Positions 34,304 through 47,285 are shown, numbered from the stretch's first letter. The stretch is 64,000 nt of DNA from Leptodontidium sp. MPI-SDFR-AT-0119 (GCA_020726505.1 JAHLEZ010000002.1:744001-808000); one strand, 5' to 3'. Numbers and translations are program-made. Notes: generated from the letters alone by a model not told the origin.

Positions 34304-36303
34304 GAATCAAGCTCGGCTTCACGGTGATGGCTGAGCTAGAGACTACTACTGCCGGTAATGGAAGTAAGTCATCGCGGACAAAGAAAAGTGGTTGGTTTCC
34401 TTGGTTGGGTTGGGAAGGCTCGGGTACATTGTTTGCTGGATTGGGGAGGGGAATGGAGCTCATCATTTCGAGGCAATAGTAATGAATCGCCTGGGAATTT
34501 GTTGATGAGCGAGCGTGTGAAATATGGACGAAGGAAGGGTACCTAGGGATTAAGGGTTGTATGTATGATAAAAGGAAGTGAGACGAGTATGTGTATATTG
34601 AAGAGCGATAGCAATCTACTTACTTACATTACAAAGTCCTTTTCTCCGTTTCTCCAAATTTCCCACCGGAGTATCTTTCCGTTTTCTTTCTCGGCAACTC
34701 TTCATTGCTCCCCAGATAAACTGAATCATCTGTATCAACAAACTGTCCAAGTAGAGAATAACACAATCTAATCCCTTCATATCCATATCACAAGTCTACA
34801 ATTTCTTTCCATCTATCCGAACCCTTTCACTTCCCTTCCCGTTCATCCCATCACATCATACCCGATAACCTCGGTGTCGCCAAGCCATCCATCCCGCCGC
34901 CAGTTCAAGAGATAGAAAAAAGTCCCTCAACAATACGTACCGCAACCAAGTCTGACCTGTGCGATCGCACACAAATGAAGCTATCCCCAAGCAGCTACAC
35001 AACACCGGGGATCTGTGCCTCCGGTTCGGCGCGAGACCTAATCTGGGGGAGGTTAGTAGCCAATGGGAGAAGAGGTGTTGATTGATACCATTTTTGGTGC
35101 GAGGATGGCCCTATGCCATGGAAAGAAGCTTATTTTTTTAAGGTGGTGATCGGAGAGTGGTAACCATTTTGAGGTTGGGAGTTGGAGGTTGGTGGAAGTT
35201 GGCAGTGGGGGTCTGGATTTGAGTGAGAGGTGGATTTATTGAGCTGCTGCTGTTGAGTTGTCTGAATGAAATGAGATTTGAGAAGTGAGCAGGAAGAAAT
35301 GTAATCAGAGCACTCTCGTGGCTGTTGAATATGGATCAAGTAAGGAATTCGGAGCCAGTCACCGTCATATAATCACATTGACTCGAAAGCTATTGTTTAC
35401 GAAGTCTGGATTGACAATGACGACGCACTATGAAAAGTCGAACTCCATATCTTCACCATGCCACTATCGCTTTACGGCTGCTTATTCCACACAAGTTGTG
35501 CCTGTCTCAGTACTGTGGGCTAGCTTATTGGCGTTATTTCCATACGGACCTGATCTTCACTGCCAATGCAGTTCAAGGGCCCACACTAATAATGAACGCC
35601 CGCAGTGAACGGCGACCTCAAATCTCAGTAACATGTTCTACTAGCCCAAATCTAGACACCCTGTCTGAGAACTTGCAAGCTTACTAGATAGAGCACGAGT
35701 CAAGTTCCCCAATTTCTGATCTCTCATCTTCCGTTTCGGGGAAAGACTGACAGGGACTGTCTATTTTGGGACGAAGTGAGAAAGCGATGAAGATTGTTGG
35801 CTTGGCTGGTCCATAGAGGAAGAAGTGATTATCCATCGTGTTGATTTTGGGCTTCGGCTGTTACATGCCGGGCAGCCGGGACATCTGGCTTGCTAAGTTT
35901 TGGATTCTGGCTGGTGTTTCGATGCCTCCATTTCTCACCTGCTTTCCCTATTCTTTGCTAAGTCCTACTACTGTAAGCCGACCTCAGGACTTTACAACTG
36001 AACTGTACTCTACCCCGCCATCCAATCCCCTCGTCAGACCCAAGACCTCATAATGGTTCCCGGATCGGCAGTGGCGTCCCCCTCTTGGATTTACCATCGG
36101 CATGTCTCTTGTGGATACAGCACTATTATGTGCGATAGCCTCATGTTTTCTTGCAGGAGCCGGTGATGATGGTTTTGTCGTTAGGTTGGTGGGCGAGTGT
36201 TGATCTCGGTGATAAGGTGTATCTTGGGTCTTGTATATATACGTCTCTCTCTGCCATGGAATGGTCATGTCAAGAACTGTACCTTGCTTCAAAGATATTC
36301 ACA
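34304..36303. other. Intergenic, no gene recognised
   Basis: Two kilobases between CWH43 and the peroxidase gene. Short open frames at 35285-35608 and 35838-36053 have no domain. The last ~150 bp form the peroxidase promoter. Confidence 0.5.
36233..36241 (+). promoter_or_regulatory. TATA-like box of the peroxidase gene
   Basis: GTATATATA lies about 65 bp upstream of the ATG at 36304, with pyrimidine-rich sequence (CTCTCTCTGCC) after it. Spacing fits a TATA-driven, regulated promoter with a short leader. Confidence 0.45.
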
Positions 36304-37767
36304 ATGTTTGGTCGTTCAGTTATTATCTCTCTCCTCCTTGAGGCTTCGGTCTCAAATGCCTTCCCAAATATGGTTGAACAGCTAGCGAAGAGCCATCTTG
36401 CAGAGCGTAAGTTGTTCCTGCCAACAAGTATATTTCATGCAACATGCTGATGGTGCTCCAGGCATTGCTCCAATCGCTCCTTTCCCAGAGTTCCCAGGAG
36501 CGCCACAACACGCTCTCTACAACAAGTTCGATGCAAAGTCCCAACTTGTCTCGACTAGCGGTGAACATGCTTTCATTGCTCCTGGCCCAGGTGACATCCG
36601 TGGACCATGTGCTGGTCTCAACGCCGCTGCCAACCATGGATATCTTCCTCGTGACGGTATTGCAACAGCCGAGACTGTCAACACCGGTCTTTGGGAAGCC
36701 TTCGGACTCGATAAGACTGCCACTCTCTTCCTTCAGACTGCAACCATATTCTTCGATGGTGACCCATTGTCTGGTCGCTGGTCCATTGGTTACCACTCCG
36801 ACAAGACGAACAGTCTCGGCATCATTGGCGACCTGCTTGGAAACCAGACTGGTATTTGTGCTTATGGTCATTTGAAGACTGAGGGAGATGCTTCCATAAC
36901 TCGTGGTGACTGTACGTATCCTTTCTCCCAAACATGTCTGATAACACAGTGGCCGACTCAATTATCATAGGGCTCGCACCAACCCAGAACTCTAACTGTG
37001 CCTCCTACCCAGAGTTCGCTCAAGAGTTGCTCGACCTCGCCAAAGCCCGTACAGGAGGAAACATCACTCCACAAGTCCTCGCCGAGCACCAGTACAATCG
37101 TAAGCAACACTCCATCGCCACGAACCCCTACTACTTCTCTCCCGCCTACGCCGGCATTGCCTTCACATTCGGAGCGCACATGTTCGCATACGAATTGCTC
37201 GCCAACCACTCCGCCGAGAATCCTCGCGGTTTCCTCACCCCAGAGGTCTTCGAGAGTTTCTTCTCCTACACCCGAGACGCGAGCAACAAACTCGTTTTCA
37301 CATACGGCCACGAGCGCATCCCAGATAACTGGTACCGTCGCGCCGACGACGACGCCTGGACACTAACAGACATCCTGATCTCCACCGCGCAACAATGTCT
37401 CTCCTACCCGTCCAACTGCCAAGTAGGCGGCAACACCGGTACCGTCAACTCCTTCGCGGGCGTCGACATTGGGGATATCTCAGGCGGCCTCCTCAACGCC
37501 GCGACCGACCTGCAAGATCCCGAGAAGATGGGCTGTTTCATCAGCCAGGTCATCCAGGCTGATGTTCCTAGTTTCTTGGATAATGTTTTCAATGATGTTG
37601 CGCTGACTCGAGTTCTGGGTATGATCCCAACCGTCCTCTTGCCGGCTTTGGCGCCGTTGGGGAATTGCCCCAATTTGCCTAAGGGGAAGCCTATGCTTGA
37701 TTATGGGAAGACGTTCCCGGGTGCGCAGATGATGATGAGTGGGAAGAGGAACCCTTATAAGGCCTAA
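36304..37767 (+). CDS. Secreted heme-haloperoxidase (chloroperoxidase/peroxygenase family)
   Basis: Exons 36304-36406, 36462-36911 and 36971-37767 give 449 residues. An N-terminal signal peptide is likely (MFGRSVIISLLLEASVSNA). The proximal heme-ligand motif is clear: RGPCAGLNAAANHGYLPRDG, with Cys84 as the expected thiolate ligand. It is followed by HSDKTNSLG and, after intron 2, the C-terminal half (ANHSAENPRGFLTPEVF, YGHERIPDNWYRRA). The size is larger than classic chloroperoxidase (~300 mature residues), like other long ascomycete members. Family enzymes use H2O2 to oxygenate or halogenate substrates outside the cell. The substrate cannot be read from sequence. The gene stands alone; no biosynthetic cluster surrounds it. 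Confidence 0.85.
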
Positions 37768-40700
37768 GGGAAGATGGTGTGGTGGTGATGGTGTAATGTA
37801 TGATGAAAATTTTGTGGATGCTGGATTTCATATCTCTGCTGTAGATATTGAAATTGGCAGGGAATGATGAAAATATGTATATAGCGACAGACCTGGTCTG
37901 AAATAGAGATTGAATGCAAAATGATGTTCTTCTTGTTCTGTCCTCCCGCTCTCGGTTAATGAGAAAGTGTGCTTCGCGTCTCGATTGCCGTCGAAAACCT
38001 TCCACCAAGGTTAAAGGATAGTTGTTCTGGTTAACGCCAATGCACTTGCATGTGCAAACCATTTCACGGCCGAGAGTGCCACTGAAAGGTGCATACGGCG
38101 TCACCCGACAAGGACTCGGAATAACCTCATCGCTCAAACTGTGTCGGCAACAACAAACATAAAAACCTGCCAAAAAAAGACCAAAAAAATCCAACCACCA
38201 AAACGACAAAACCAAACGCGCCCATCCAACTGTGATATGAAACCACAGGATTATAGGACAGGCCGCGCCCAGCCAAAGGGCGAAACCTTTTCAATCGTGA
38301 ACCTAAGGAGGTTGGTTTACTGGGAGTGCTACTACCACTTCTCCCTTCTTCCTTGATAACATAGTCGACTTGTTGTGAGAAGTTGGGATGCATGTTTGAA
38401 TGATCACGGATACTCCAAGTTGGCTATGTTGATGGTAAGGTGGTTGCTTATTTGGATAGATGACGGGGTTGGTGGTTTTGCCCGGCTGGTGAAGCGCGAG
38501 AGGGGTGAGTGGAATATTGATTTGGAGTTTTGACATCGTAGTTATGTGAGTCAAAATTTTGGTAAGGTAGAAGATATTGATTTGCAGGTTTCTGCAGATC
38601 GTGGGTAGGCTGAAGACAGTGTGACGGGGGAGTAGAAAGGCCGATGTGCATCAGACTAGCATCTGGGCTAGCACCGAAGTCCGAACTTCTTCCCAATACA
38701 AAGCTTTCCTCGTATAGCCCATAAGAAGGGGTACCGCCAGCCAGGGGTTGATCCCGTAGAAACATCAAATTGAGAGCCGAAGCTTCGGGGGAAGATTTCG
38801 AAGGTGGGAATGAGTGCCACAACAGATCGCTGCATCAACGCTTGTCGAGCTACATAGGACGTCTCAAGGCGTACTTGCAAAGGTTTCTGGGTCGAGGAAA
38901 GCTAGGAGCCACTGGATTGAGTTGTAATTGAGGAGTACCCTGGGACGTTGGAGTTCGAGGTTCGTCCTTAGGGAGCTGAAGAAGATGGAGACTGCGGCTT
39001 TTGAAGTATAAGATTTTGGGGTTGATACAACCCGTATATGTATCAAAGTCAGATAAAATCATTATTATTGTTTGTGCAGGTAGTGAAGTGTGCAGATCGA
39101 GTGATGTCGAGACTGCGCTTTGCTTGTGGTTCACCTGCACTAGCACTAGGTCTGGCGCATCTCCAATATATATTCCCTTGAAAGTCTCGCCAGTAAAATA
39201 GCAAAGCTAACCAAAACTCCTACCAACTTCCTTTAGCCATTTCTCCGTCTTTCGAAGCTTCAATGTGTTGACCAAATTTCCGAATCTACACAAAGACATG
39301 GGTAGTAGGATAGGCTCCAAAATCCGGGTCATCGTTTCTGAAGGTACGAATCTACGAGATCCCGCTATCAAGCGCTTTTGCGCTACGTCAAATCACCGTA
39401 TCTTACGAAAGGGGAGTATCAACAGAAGAATGAGACTTTGCGCTCAAAGCAGATTCTGCGTGAATGCCCCTAAGGTAGAATAGAGGGAGAGAGAGGCGAC
39501 TGTCATCTCAACTCTCACTTGAGATTTCAAGACATTTTTTGCCCCTTCTCTCTCGGAATGAAATTTTAAGCCTCTTAGTATGTTATTGGGTTATCGGTCG
39601 TCCGGTATAAATCGCAAACCACTAAGATAAAAGACAGAAATCACTCGCATAACTTGTCGAAATGCAGGCAAGATTAAAGAAGAAAAATTGCCTTGAATTA
39701 AAAAATAGTCCGGCTTCGACTTCCAAGAAAAATGCACTATTTCTTCATCATAAACAAATATTCCAAAGGAGAGAAAAATTTAGGCCATCTCCATCCTCCC
39801 CAAATGAGCACTGGATCAAATATAATGGAAAATAAAGCACTCAATCTACCTCCTATACACCAGACGACGCCCCTCCCAAACCTACCTTCGTCTATCTCTC
39901 TCACACAACCACACGGCGCGAACTTAATGTTTCTCTATTTTAAGACACAAACCGACAAAGCCATCCTAGCGAGCAGTTCATGCCACTTAGCAGGATTACT
40001 TAACTCTGCTTTGCACGACAGACCTGAGCTCGACAATTTTCTTCAGATAAGAATAAAACATATAGAAGAGTATAGAAGGGAGAGTTCGTTTCGGCTGACG
40101 AATGTGTGTATGGACGGTTACGGACGGGGGGTCGTAGCGAAGAGGGAAAGGAGTTCGCGCTTCGGTGTCTGGTGGTGTTGTGTGGTGAGTTGGGATGCTG
40201 CATTGCGTCGGTGACTTTGAGCAGATACAGTACGGCACGTATCCACAGACGGACTGCAACAAATTGAAGTACGAGGACTTCAGACTTGCAGAAGGATAGG
40301 AAACAATATGCTATCCAACGCCCACGCACCATGCCCGTATCCTCGCATTCGTCGTACTCGCATCTCATATTCCCACCCCCTCCATCATCTCATCTCAACT
40401 CAACTTCTGTTGGGGCTCTGCTTAGGTGCCTAAGGTAGGTAGGTATCCTTAGAATCGTATGTTGATTGAGGGGGGATGCACTATTTTGATTAATTGAGGG
40501 GTGAGGGATCAGAAGATGATTTCAGAAAGGGCATGGTACCTCATTTCTCTGACGCGACTCGCGAGACTGACAATCGCCGTATTTGAAGCCAATGATTGAT
40601 TTCTTGTCCGGCATGCCCGACGATGTCTACATCTTGGCAAAGCAGTTTAATTCTAAAGCCCCGTTCATGATTAATTCTCAAGTGCCTTCGGAGGATCGCG

Positions 40701-40844
40701 CCGTAAGCTGGCCTGTAATCCGATGCCCCTGTACGCTTCTCCTGACTGTGCCTTCAAGACGCATTCTTTGCGAACCGGTAGTTTATCAGAGCATTATGCC
40801 AATAATGCTTGACGTTCACAAGCCGCATACTCTCCACCCTCAAT

Positions 40845-40924
40845 AGACTGTAGCGTAGCCAAGACAGCACGGCCGTTCTAGCAAACAAATCACCCTAGCA
40901 GAAATCTCGGCCACGCTACAGTCT
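40845..40924. repeat. Imperfect inverted repeat (hairpin), 20-bp arms
   Basis: Arms 40845-40864 (AGACTGTAGCGTAGCCAAGA) and 40905-40924 match as reverse complements at 18 of 20 positions with a 40-bp loop. The two mismatches are transitions. It may be a small foldback element or the end of an older transposon; no ORF is associated. Confidence 0.65.
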
Positions 40925-42473
40925 CTACTCCGTAAGGGAGTGGGGGGTGGGGGGTAGTATAATAGAGTAAAAGATGGGATGAAGCTTCCGATTTTCAACT
41001 GGATTAATGGAGATTGCTTCAGAAGCGCGAAGCGCGAACTGTGAGTACGGAACAAGTGCATGTATCACGGGTTAGCTGGACAAGCTCTGTAGCTGACTCT
41101 CAAAACGCGAAGAAAGCTTGTGAAAGCTTGACCCTGCAACTGTGAGAGGCCACCCAGCAAGCGGGCGTGCGGCTACTCCCTCCATACCCTAATTGAAGGT
41201 TAACGGGTGGACCATATGGGCCCACTCTGAAAATCTATTCACTGGGCTCCATAAGTCCGGGCGTTTAGGCTACTTTTTCCTTTGGTGAGGGACAGGCGCT
41301 CGACGCAATAATATTCTGTTGGTAGTGTCGAAAATGAGGAATATTAAGGTAGCGCCGGATCGAGTTGCTGAGCCATCTTTGATCAAAAGGACCGATGAGT
41401 TTGGTTTTGCTAGCCGACATCCCTCCGACGTAAAAAAAAGACCCCCCCCCCATTTGACCAGTAATCTCAGCCTCAGTGCGGCTGAGCGTACAAACCCACT
41501 CATTGTTGACTCTGTACTCACAACTAATTTTTTGAATTCTTTAAAGCTTGAAATTATATAAGCGAATAACAATTCTAATGATTCCATCACGAAATAAATG
41601 TACATTTCGAAATAAATTATGTGTAATTCGTGTTTGAATTCATTTCAAAGTCAAAACTGCTGGAATCACCAAGTAAGGTGTTTCTCGTTTCGGTGTTGAT
41701 ACGGCAAATAGGGGTAAAGCTTTACTCTTGATTCGTAGTTGCATTTGTGTGTCCCCTCTCTCTTCGAGCAGAGAACGATTCTATGTACTCGAGATCGGGG
41801 AATTACAGTTATGCCGTAATTCCCCCGACTCTCTCTCGTGGCCAACTTACATGGAGGTCCCAGACTCGATGTTAAATCGTACGAGTCAGCTGATCCTCCT
41901 TCTCGCTTCCGACATAAACACACGGGCTTGTGCCCCAGTTCGTTAACTGGTTGGCTAGATACCCTTGAAGCGAGGTCCAGCGAATAACCTTAATTATTAG
42001 GGGGGAGGGGGGTTATCTTTTATAGAATCCACAATGGAGAATTCCAAATGCTAAAGTAAAGGTGCGGAAACGAATTCTTTACGGGCTTCCATACCAGATC
42101 TGGAAATTTCCTTCAAGTTTCGACTCTTCTTGACATCGTCGACACGGATCAGAAAGGACCTTGAAGTGGGTTTTCCTAGGGTATACATCCACTTGTATGT
42201 TGTGAACTATCCCGGAGATGAGCTTTTTGTTCCGAGAGTCATTCAGTTGAGTAAAGGCGGTATAACAAGCAATACACCCATGTGAGGTCGGCGAAAGCGT
42301 ACGGGGTTGCCGAGGTCTTTCAAGTTTGACAGCTTCCTTCTTGTGTTTATACCATGCAAGCTTCACAGTGTGGTGGGGACGCTACAGGCTTCAACATCCG
42401 GACAAGATTGGGATTCTGTAGGTATGCGGCGTCCTTTTTCCGCAATATCTCTCAGGAGTTAGAACACTGGGGA

Positions 42474-42480
42474 TATATAA
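42474..42480 (+). promoter_or_regulatory. TATA-like box upstream of the GH6 gene
   Basis: TATATAA lies 255-280 bp before the candidate start codons of the GH6-fusion gene. The distance is longish, so a spliced or long leader would be needed. Confidence 0.3.
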
Positions 42481-42752
42481 GTGACTTGGTCTCCCATTGT
42501 AATTCTCTCGTCACAGAACCAAGTTCTTTTCTGTCCTCAAATTGTTCCCCCGGGATTTGTAAGTCTGAACAAATCCTTTGATCCAGAGATTGCTGGAGAC
42601 TTCGTCGATGACTCTTCGATTGATGAACATAGAAGCGCTTGGCTCCTTTCAAAAATAACACAACTGACTTTGACTTTAACAGGCTTGCGGAACCGACTGT
42701 TGCCACAATACGGCTTCCGTCTTTTCATCGGCCGATGAAACATCTTCCAACA

Positions 42753-45700
42753 ATGCTGAAGTCTTTCATTCTCACCAGCCTAACGGCATGCGCTACTTTC
42801 TCGACAGTCTTGGCGGCTGTTATCCAACAAAGAGATACATGTTCATCGCCTGTTACGCTCACTGGCAATGCTTTTGCCACTCGACAACTATTTGCCACTC
42901 CATACTACGCTGCTAAAGTTGCAGCAGCAGTAACCAGAATTGCGGATCCTGCCCTGGCCGCAAGGGCCGAAATGATTGGACGTGTTGGGACCTTCATGTG
43001 GATGTTTGTACCCGTTATTCCTCTTTGTGTGTAGATGGTGTAATAATCGTTTAACTCTTACAGTGATCAAATTGCAGTTATTCCAACAATTGATGCCATG
43101 ATCAAAGCCGTTCCATGTACCCACATTATTGGTTTCGTGATCTATGATCTTCCAGGCCGCGACTGTGGTGGAGAGGCATCTGGTGGAGAGTATCAAACTG
43201 GAGAACTCCCACGTTACAAGTCTGAATATATTGACGGTATGTTGTTCAAACCGTCAACTTTACAAGACTTCTGCTAATATCTTAGTTTTCCAGCTATCCG
43301 ACGGGTTATCGTTGCCAATCCAAATGTAGCCATTGCTTTGATTATTGAGCCTGACTCCTTACCTAATGCGATTACGGCATTGAATCATCCAAGATGTTTT
43401 GCATCAGTACAGGAATATAAAGATGGCATCGCCTACGCACTTGCTCAGTTCAATCTCCCCAATGTTGTTATGTACATTGATGCTGGCAACGGAAACTGGT
43501 TAGGCTGGGACCCTAATGTTGGTAAGCATTCATCATCATCTCTTTGTTTTTATCTTATTCCAATTTAAATATCATTGCTAATAGTTGACAGCACCTGCTG
43601 CCAAGGTCATCGCCGATGTCTGGAAGGCAGCTGGATCTCCTAGCCAAGTCAGAGGTATTGCAACAAATGTAGCAAACTGGAATGCATGGGATATGAACCC
43701 GGGAGAGTTTGAGAATTTCCCTGATGCACAGTACAACAAAGCGCAGGATGAGAAGCGTTATGTTCACCTTCTTGGTGCGGAACTTGCAGCCAACGGAATG
43801 CCCAACCACGCTCTTATAGATACCAGCCGTAATGGTGTTCTAGGGCTCCGTCTCTATGGCGGCGACTGGTGTAATGTGGCAGGTGCTGGATTTGGAGTTC
43901 GACCTACCAGTGAGACTGATGATGATTTAGCTGATGCCTTTGTCTGGGTGAAGCTTGGCGGAGAGAGTGATGGTATTAGCGATCCCTCAGACCCTCGATA
44001 CGATACCACCTGTGGCCGGCCTGATGGTAAGTGAAAACAAGCAATCCTTCATATCATATACAATAACGACTAAGCATTCACTTTACAGCCTTCAAGCCAT
44101 CCCCACTGGCCGGACTATGGAACCAGGCCCAATTCGAGCAGCTGGTTGCCAATGCTATTCCAGACCAATATACAACAGATGGAAGGTGCCATGCCAATAT
44201 ATTCTGTGGATCATGGCCTGCGGGTTCTTGCTGCACTAATGGTGTCTGCGGCACATCTTGTGGCAGTACTTGCACATCGGGTTGTGGTGATCAGAGTGTA
44301 ACAACATCACCAGGCCGTTTCTATGAACCCCCTGATGGAGGCAATTCCAATGCATGTTCGGCGTTTAATAACGCGGATGATCCCGGGCTCGCTTGGCTCA
44401 GCGGTCAGGCAGGACTTGCTTTGGACCTTTTTGCTTCCACTTGTAATCCCAGTCAGTATTCTCAGATTATGTTCCCCAAAGATGCTCTAGCAATATTCTA
44501 ACACCAAAACGACAGATAACCCCAATGTATGCCCTGGTTAGTGAATGTCCCTAAGTAAACATCTAAAAACGCTTGCAGCTAGACTGACTGTTGGGAATAA
44601 TAGAAATTGATAAGAGGATAGCACAACATACAGGTTTCCAGACAACCAATTGTGGGAATCTAGCAGACACCAAAAACTGTCTCAAACCTTCGACATGTCC
44701 AGCAAAGTTCTCAGATGTGCCATATTATATCGTCCAAACAGCTTTTTCCAACTTCAATGGATATCTGAACCAGTTTATGTCAGGTCTTACGATTGCTAGC
44801 ATTATATCTACAGACAATATCAACTCTCTGATCAAGGATATCGCCCTGCCTCTGCGCCGCGATGCAGGTGGTCTTTCTGGTATGCTTTCCGGAATTGGGG
44901 GGGTTCTTAGTATCCTTAGCCCAGCTGCAAGTGTATATGAGAATCCCAGTGCCAGTGCCATTTTTGGTGTGGTTGGAAGTATACTAGCTCTGGCCGGAAC
45001 CGCAACCGCTCCTCAAGATACAACAGCAGATTTCATACTGGATACAGCTAGCGTCCTTTACGCACGGGCAGGAGCCAGTCTTGGCTTATTTATCAATCAG
45101 CTCAGTGCCTTGGGGGACGCAGTCTTCAATAAGGGAGACTTCAGCGTCCTGAATCCCGACATTCTCAACTTCGACCCGACCGACCAAGAGGCCTATGGTT
45201 ACAAAACTGATATTGCGAAGTTCTTTGCCGATGGGAAATTCGCCAAACCTCTCGCTTCATTTAGTCCAATTCTTGCAGATCTTACGAGGTATCTCAACCA
45301 GAACATCATCTCGATCCTCCTACTGTCCAGCGATGTCTACATCACAAAAGGTGCTTTCCCTAACAACATCAACGACTGCTATGACGGGGGCGGACGGATG
45401 GTTGAAGTCAACGGCCAGCTTGATTGCTACGCTATTGAATCACCTGGTGTTGGACTAGAGGTATATTTGGACAAACACGGCTCATTCGGGCGATCTGCAA
45501 TTTCCGTTCCACTGCCACCGGCTATATACTACGATATCCTATGGGTCAAATACGGAATTGACTTTGAGACTCTAATCAACAATGCTGTTCAATGCCAGGC
45601 TGGAACAAATGGCTATGGAGGAATCGGCAACTTTCAACCAGTTGTAGACTCGAGCACATTCTACCCTTTCTGCTTCTTCAATCTTCCTGTTTTCACCGTC

Positions 45701-45853
45701 GAAACGGTGACTCCTGGCGCTGTCGTCCAATCAACGCCGTGCCACTTGGCACAGGGAAAGACTAAGGATAATGGGGTCGTCGGTGTTGATTACTTACCAG
45801 ACCACTTGGCAGATACTTTTGACAGACTTTTCTGTACTCCGGGGCCAAGATAG
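42753..45853 (+). CDS. GH6 glycoside hydrolase fused to Cys-rich linker and large unknown C-terminal domain
   Basis: Seven exons (42753-43003, 43064-43236, 43294-43521, 43592-44026, 44089-44451, 44516-44536, 44604-45853) give 906 residues in consistent phase. An ATG at 42735 would add six. A signal peptide is likely (MLKSFILTSLTACATFSTVLA). Residues ~35-390 are a GH6 (cellobiohydrolase II / endoglucanase) domain. It has YDLPGRDC with Asp117, equivalent to the Asp175 of Trichoderma Cel6A, and IIEPDSLPN with the acid Asp162. No CBM1 is present at the N-terminus. Residues 396-428 hold eight Cys (C-x5-C-x7-CC-x4-C-x3-C-x3-C-x3-C). The C-terminal ~430 residues start with a Cys-containing part (NCGNLADTKNCLKPSTC), then a Gly-rich hydrophobic segment (residues 579-626), and are unrecognised. 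A 21-bp exon joins the parts. Normal fungal GH6 enzymes have ~450 residues. If the small exon is wrong, this could be two adjacent genes. Confidence 0.75.
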
Positions 45854-46242
45854 GTTACTCCTAGAGGAGACTTACACGGCGGAGAATCACAGCAGTATCT
45901 GGGTTAGAAATAGTTAAATTTGAAAAATATATAACTATTCTGAACCTGATCTTGTCTTTAGCTCACATTCCTCAGCCTCGAATATGCTCGTTCCAATTCC
46001 ATAATAACGGACTCTCAACACCGACCGCTGCCATGCTCTATTATCATTTCAGAGAATGAGGGGCGCCCCAAGACCGATATCGAGAAATGAAAACATATGA
46101 CTGTGTGGAGCCGTTTGTTGCAGATATACTCACATTCCATGACAACTACTTTCTTAGCAAATCTAATTGCAGCTCACAGTACGGAAGACTGTCTTGGCCA
46201 GATGTGTGTTGTCGAGCATAGAAGAGCCGAACGCAAAGCTGT

Positions 46243-46385
46243 TACGAAGGTAGCAGCGGCAACAACTGGTAATGGTCCAGTCGAAGCTTCGCTTCACTCA
46301 AAATACACACTTTTATGCCCATCCAAGTTGATTGATTGGCTGTAGTACACGTGATGGACCATAACCAGTTGTTGGCGCCTTCGTA
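46243..46385. repeat. Imperfect foldback (MITE-like hairpin)
   Basis: The left arm (46243-46279) and right arm (46355-46385) are reverse complements, with a 5-6 base gap in one arm and few mismatches. The CAACAACTGG and ATGGTCCA blocks are shared. The loop is about 75 bp. No target duplication is evident. Confidence 0.6.
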
Positions 46386-47245
46386 GTTCCTACTAGTCAC
46401 ACGATGCAACCCCCATTCCCCTGCAAAAAGAATTGTTTTGCATCGGACATCGGACGGACTTTCACTTGGCAGCACGGACGTCTCTTACGGTGCAGAAAAG
46501 ATGCTTATTAAATCGTCCAATAGGCTTGCGAACTAAACGTGGAAATGAGAAAATCCACTGTGCACTCCTTCGTTTCAGCGTTTCACACAACACGCACAGC
46601 TCCTTCCGGAAAAGCATCCCGGCTTTCTCATTGGTCATTGGTTCAAGCAAGCATCGGGAGCTGCAGAAGAGAAGTGCTTGCATAAAAAGTTATGCACGGT
46701 CCAGAATATGCTCCGGTGCCGAGCGAGATTATCGGGTTTTTGGAAGCTCAGGCCATGCCAGCTCGGGTTGTTGGTGCTGTGTTTGATTGATTGCTTGGCC
46801 CTTGGTTGGTCATCACTCATCACTTCAGCCACAGAAGAGGATCTTCGGACTTTTGATCTGGCCGGGTTGTGGTTCGTTCGTTTGCGTTCGTTCAGCTGGA
46901 GCCGAAGGATCTTTCAAATTTTTAAATTTTTTTGAAGCTGGGTGGAGAAGTTAATTTTAAATGTACTTGCAAAATTTGATGGTGAGATTTTTTTTTGGTT
47001 AGGGGTTTTCAGTTTTTCTGGGTTTGCAGGTTACGGAGTATAGAAGCGAAATGGATGTTACTGGATTAAGGATGGGATTGGGTAATTGCTCGTGTGATCG
47101 AGGTGTGATCTGCTACGTTGTAATTGTGACTGTGGCTTGGCTCTTTAATTGACTGATGGGTTGGTTGGTTGAGTTGGTTTGTTTGGGGATTTTATTCAGG
47201 GTGCACTCGCTTGGAAAAGGGGTTGATAAGATTACGATAGGAAGT

Positions 47246-47285
47246 CGGATCGTATCGGATCGTATTGGATCGTATCGGATCGTAT
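47246..47285 (+). repeat. Four 10-bp tandem repeats
   Basis: The unit CGGATCGTAT is repeated four times (third copy TGGATCGTAT). A short minisatellite in non-coding DNA. Confidence 0.85.

Larger units (their letters stand above)
37768..42752. other. 5-kb gene-poor region
   Basis: No supported gene. Open frames at 37691-38215 (-), 38448-38822 (-), 39732-40214 (+) and 40583-40846 (+) lack domains and ATG-supported continuity. It includes a short AGGTGCCTAAGGTAGGTAGGT-like motif near 40425-40446, an inverted repeat at 40845-40924, poly-C and poly-A runs near 41433-41452, and a G-rich run near 41999-42012. It ends in the promoter of the GH6 gene. Confidence 0.5.

Noticed and set aside
37691..38215. 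174-codon ORF (-)
   Set aside because: Runs antisense into the 3' end of the peroxidase gene; no recognisable feature.
39732..40214. 160-codon ORF (+)
   Set aside because: No domain or splice context; ordinary chance frame in gene-poor DNA.
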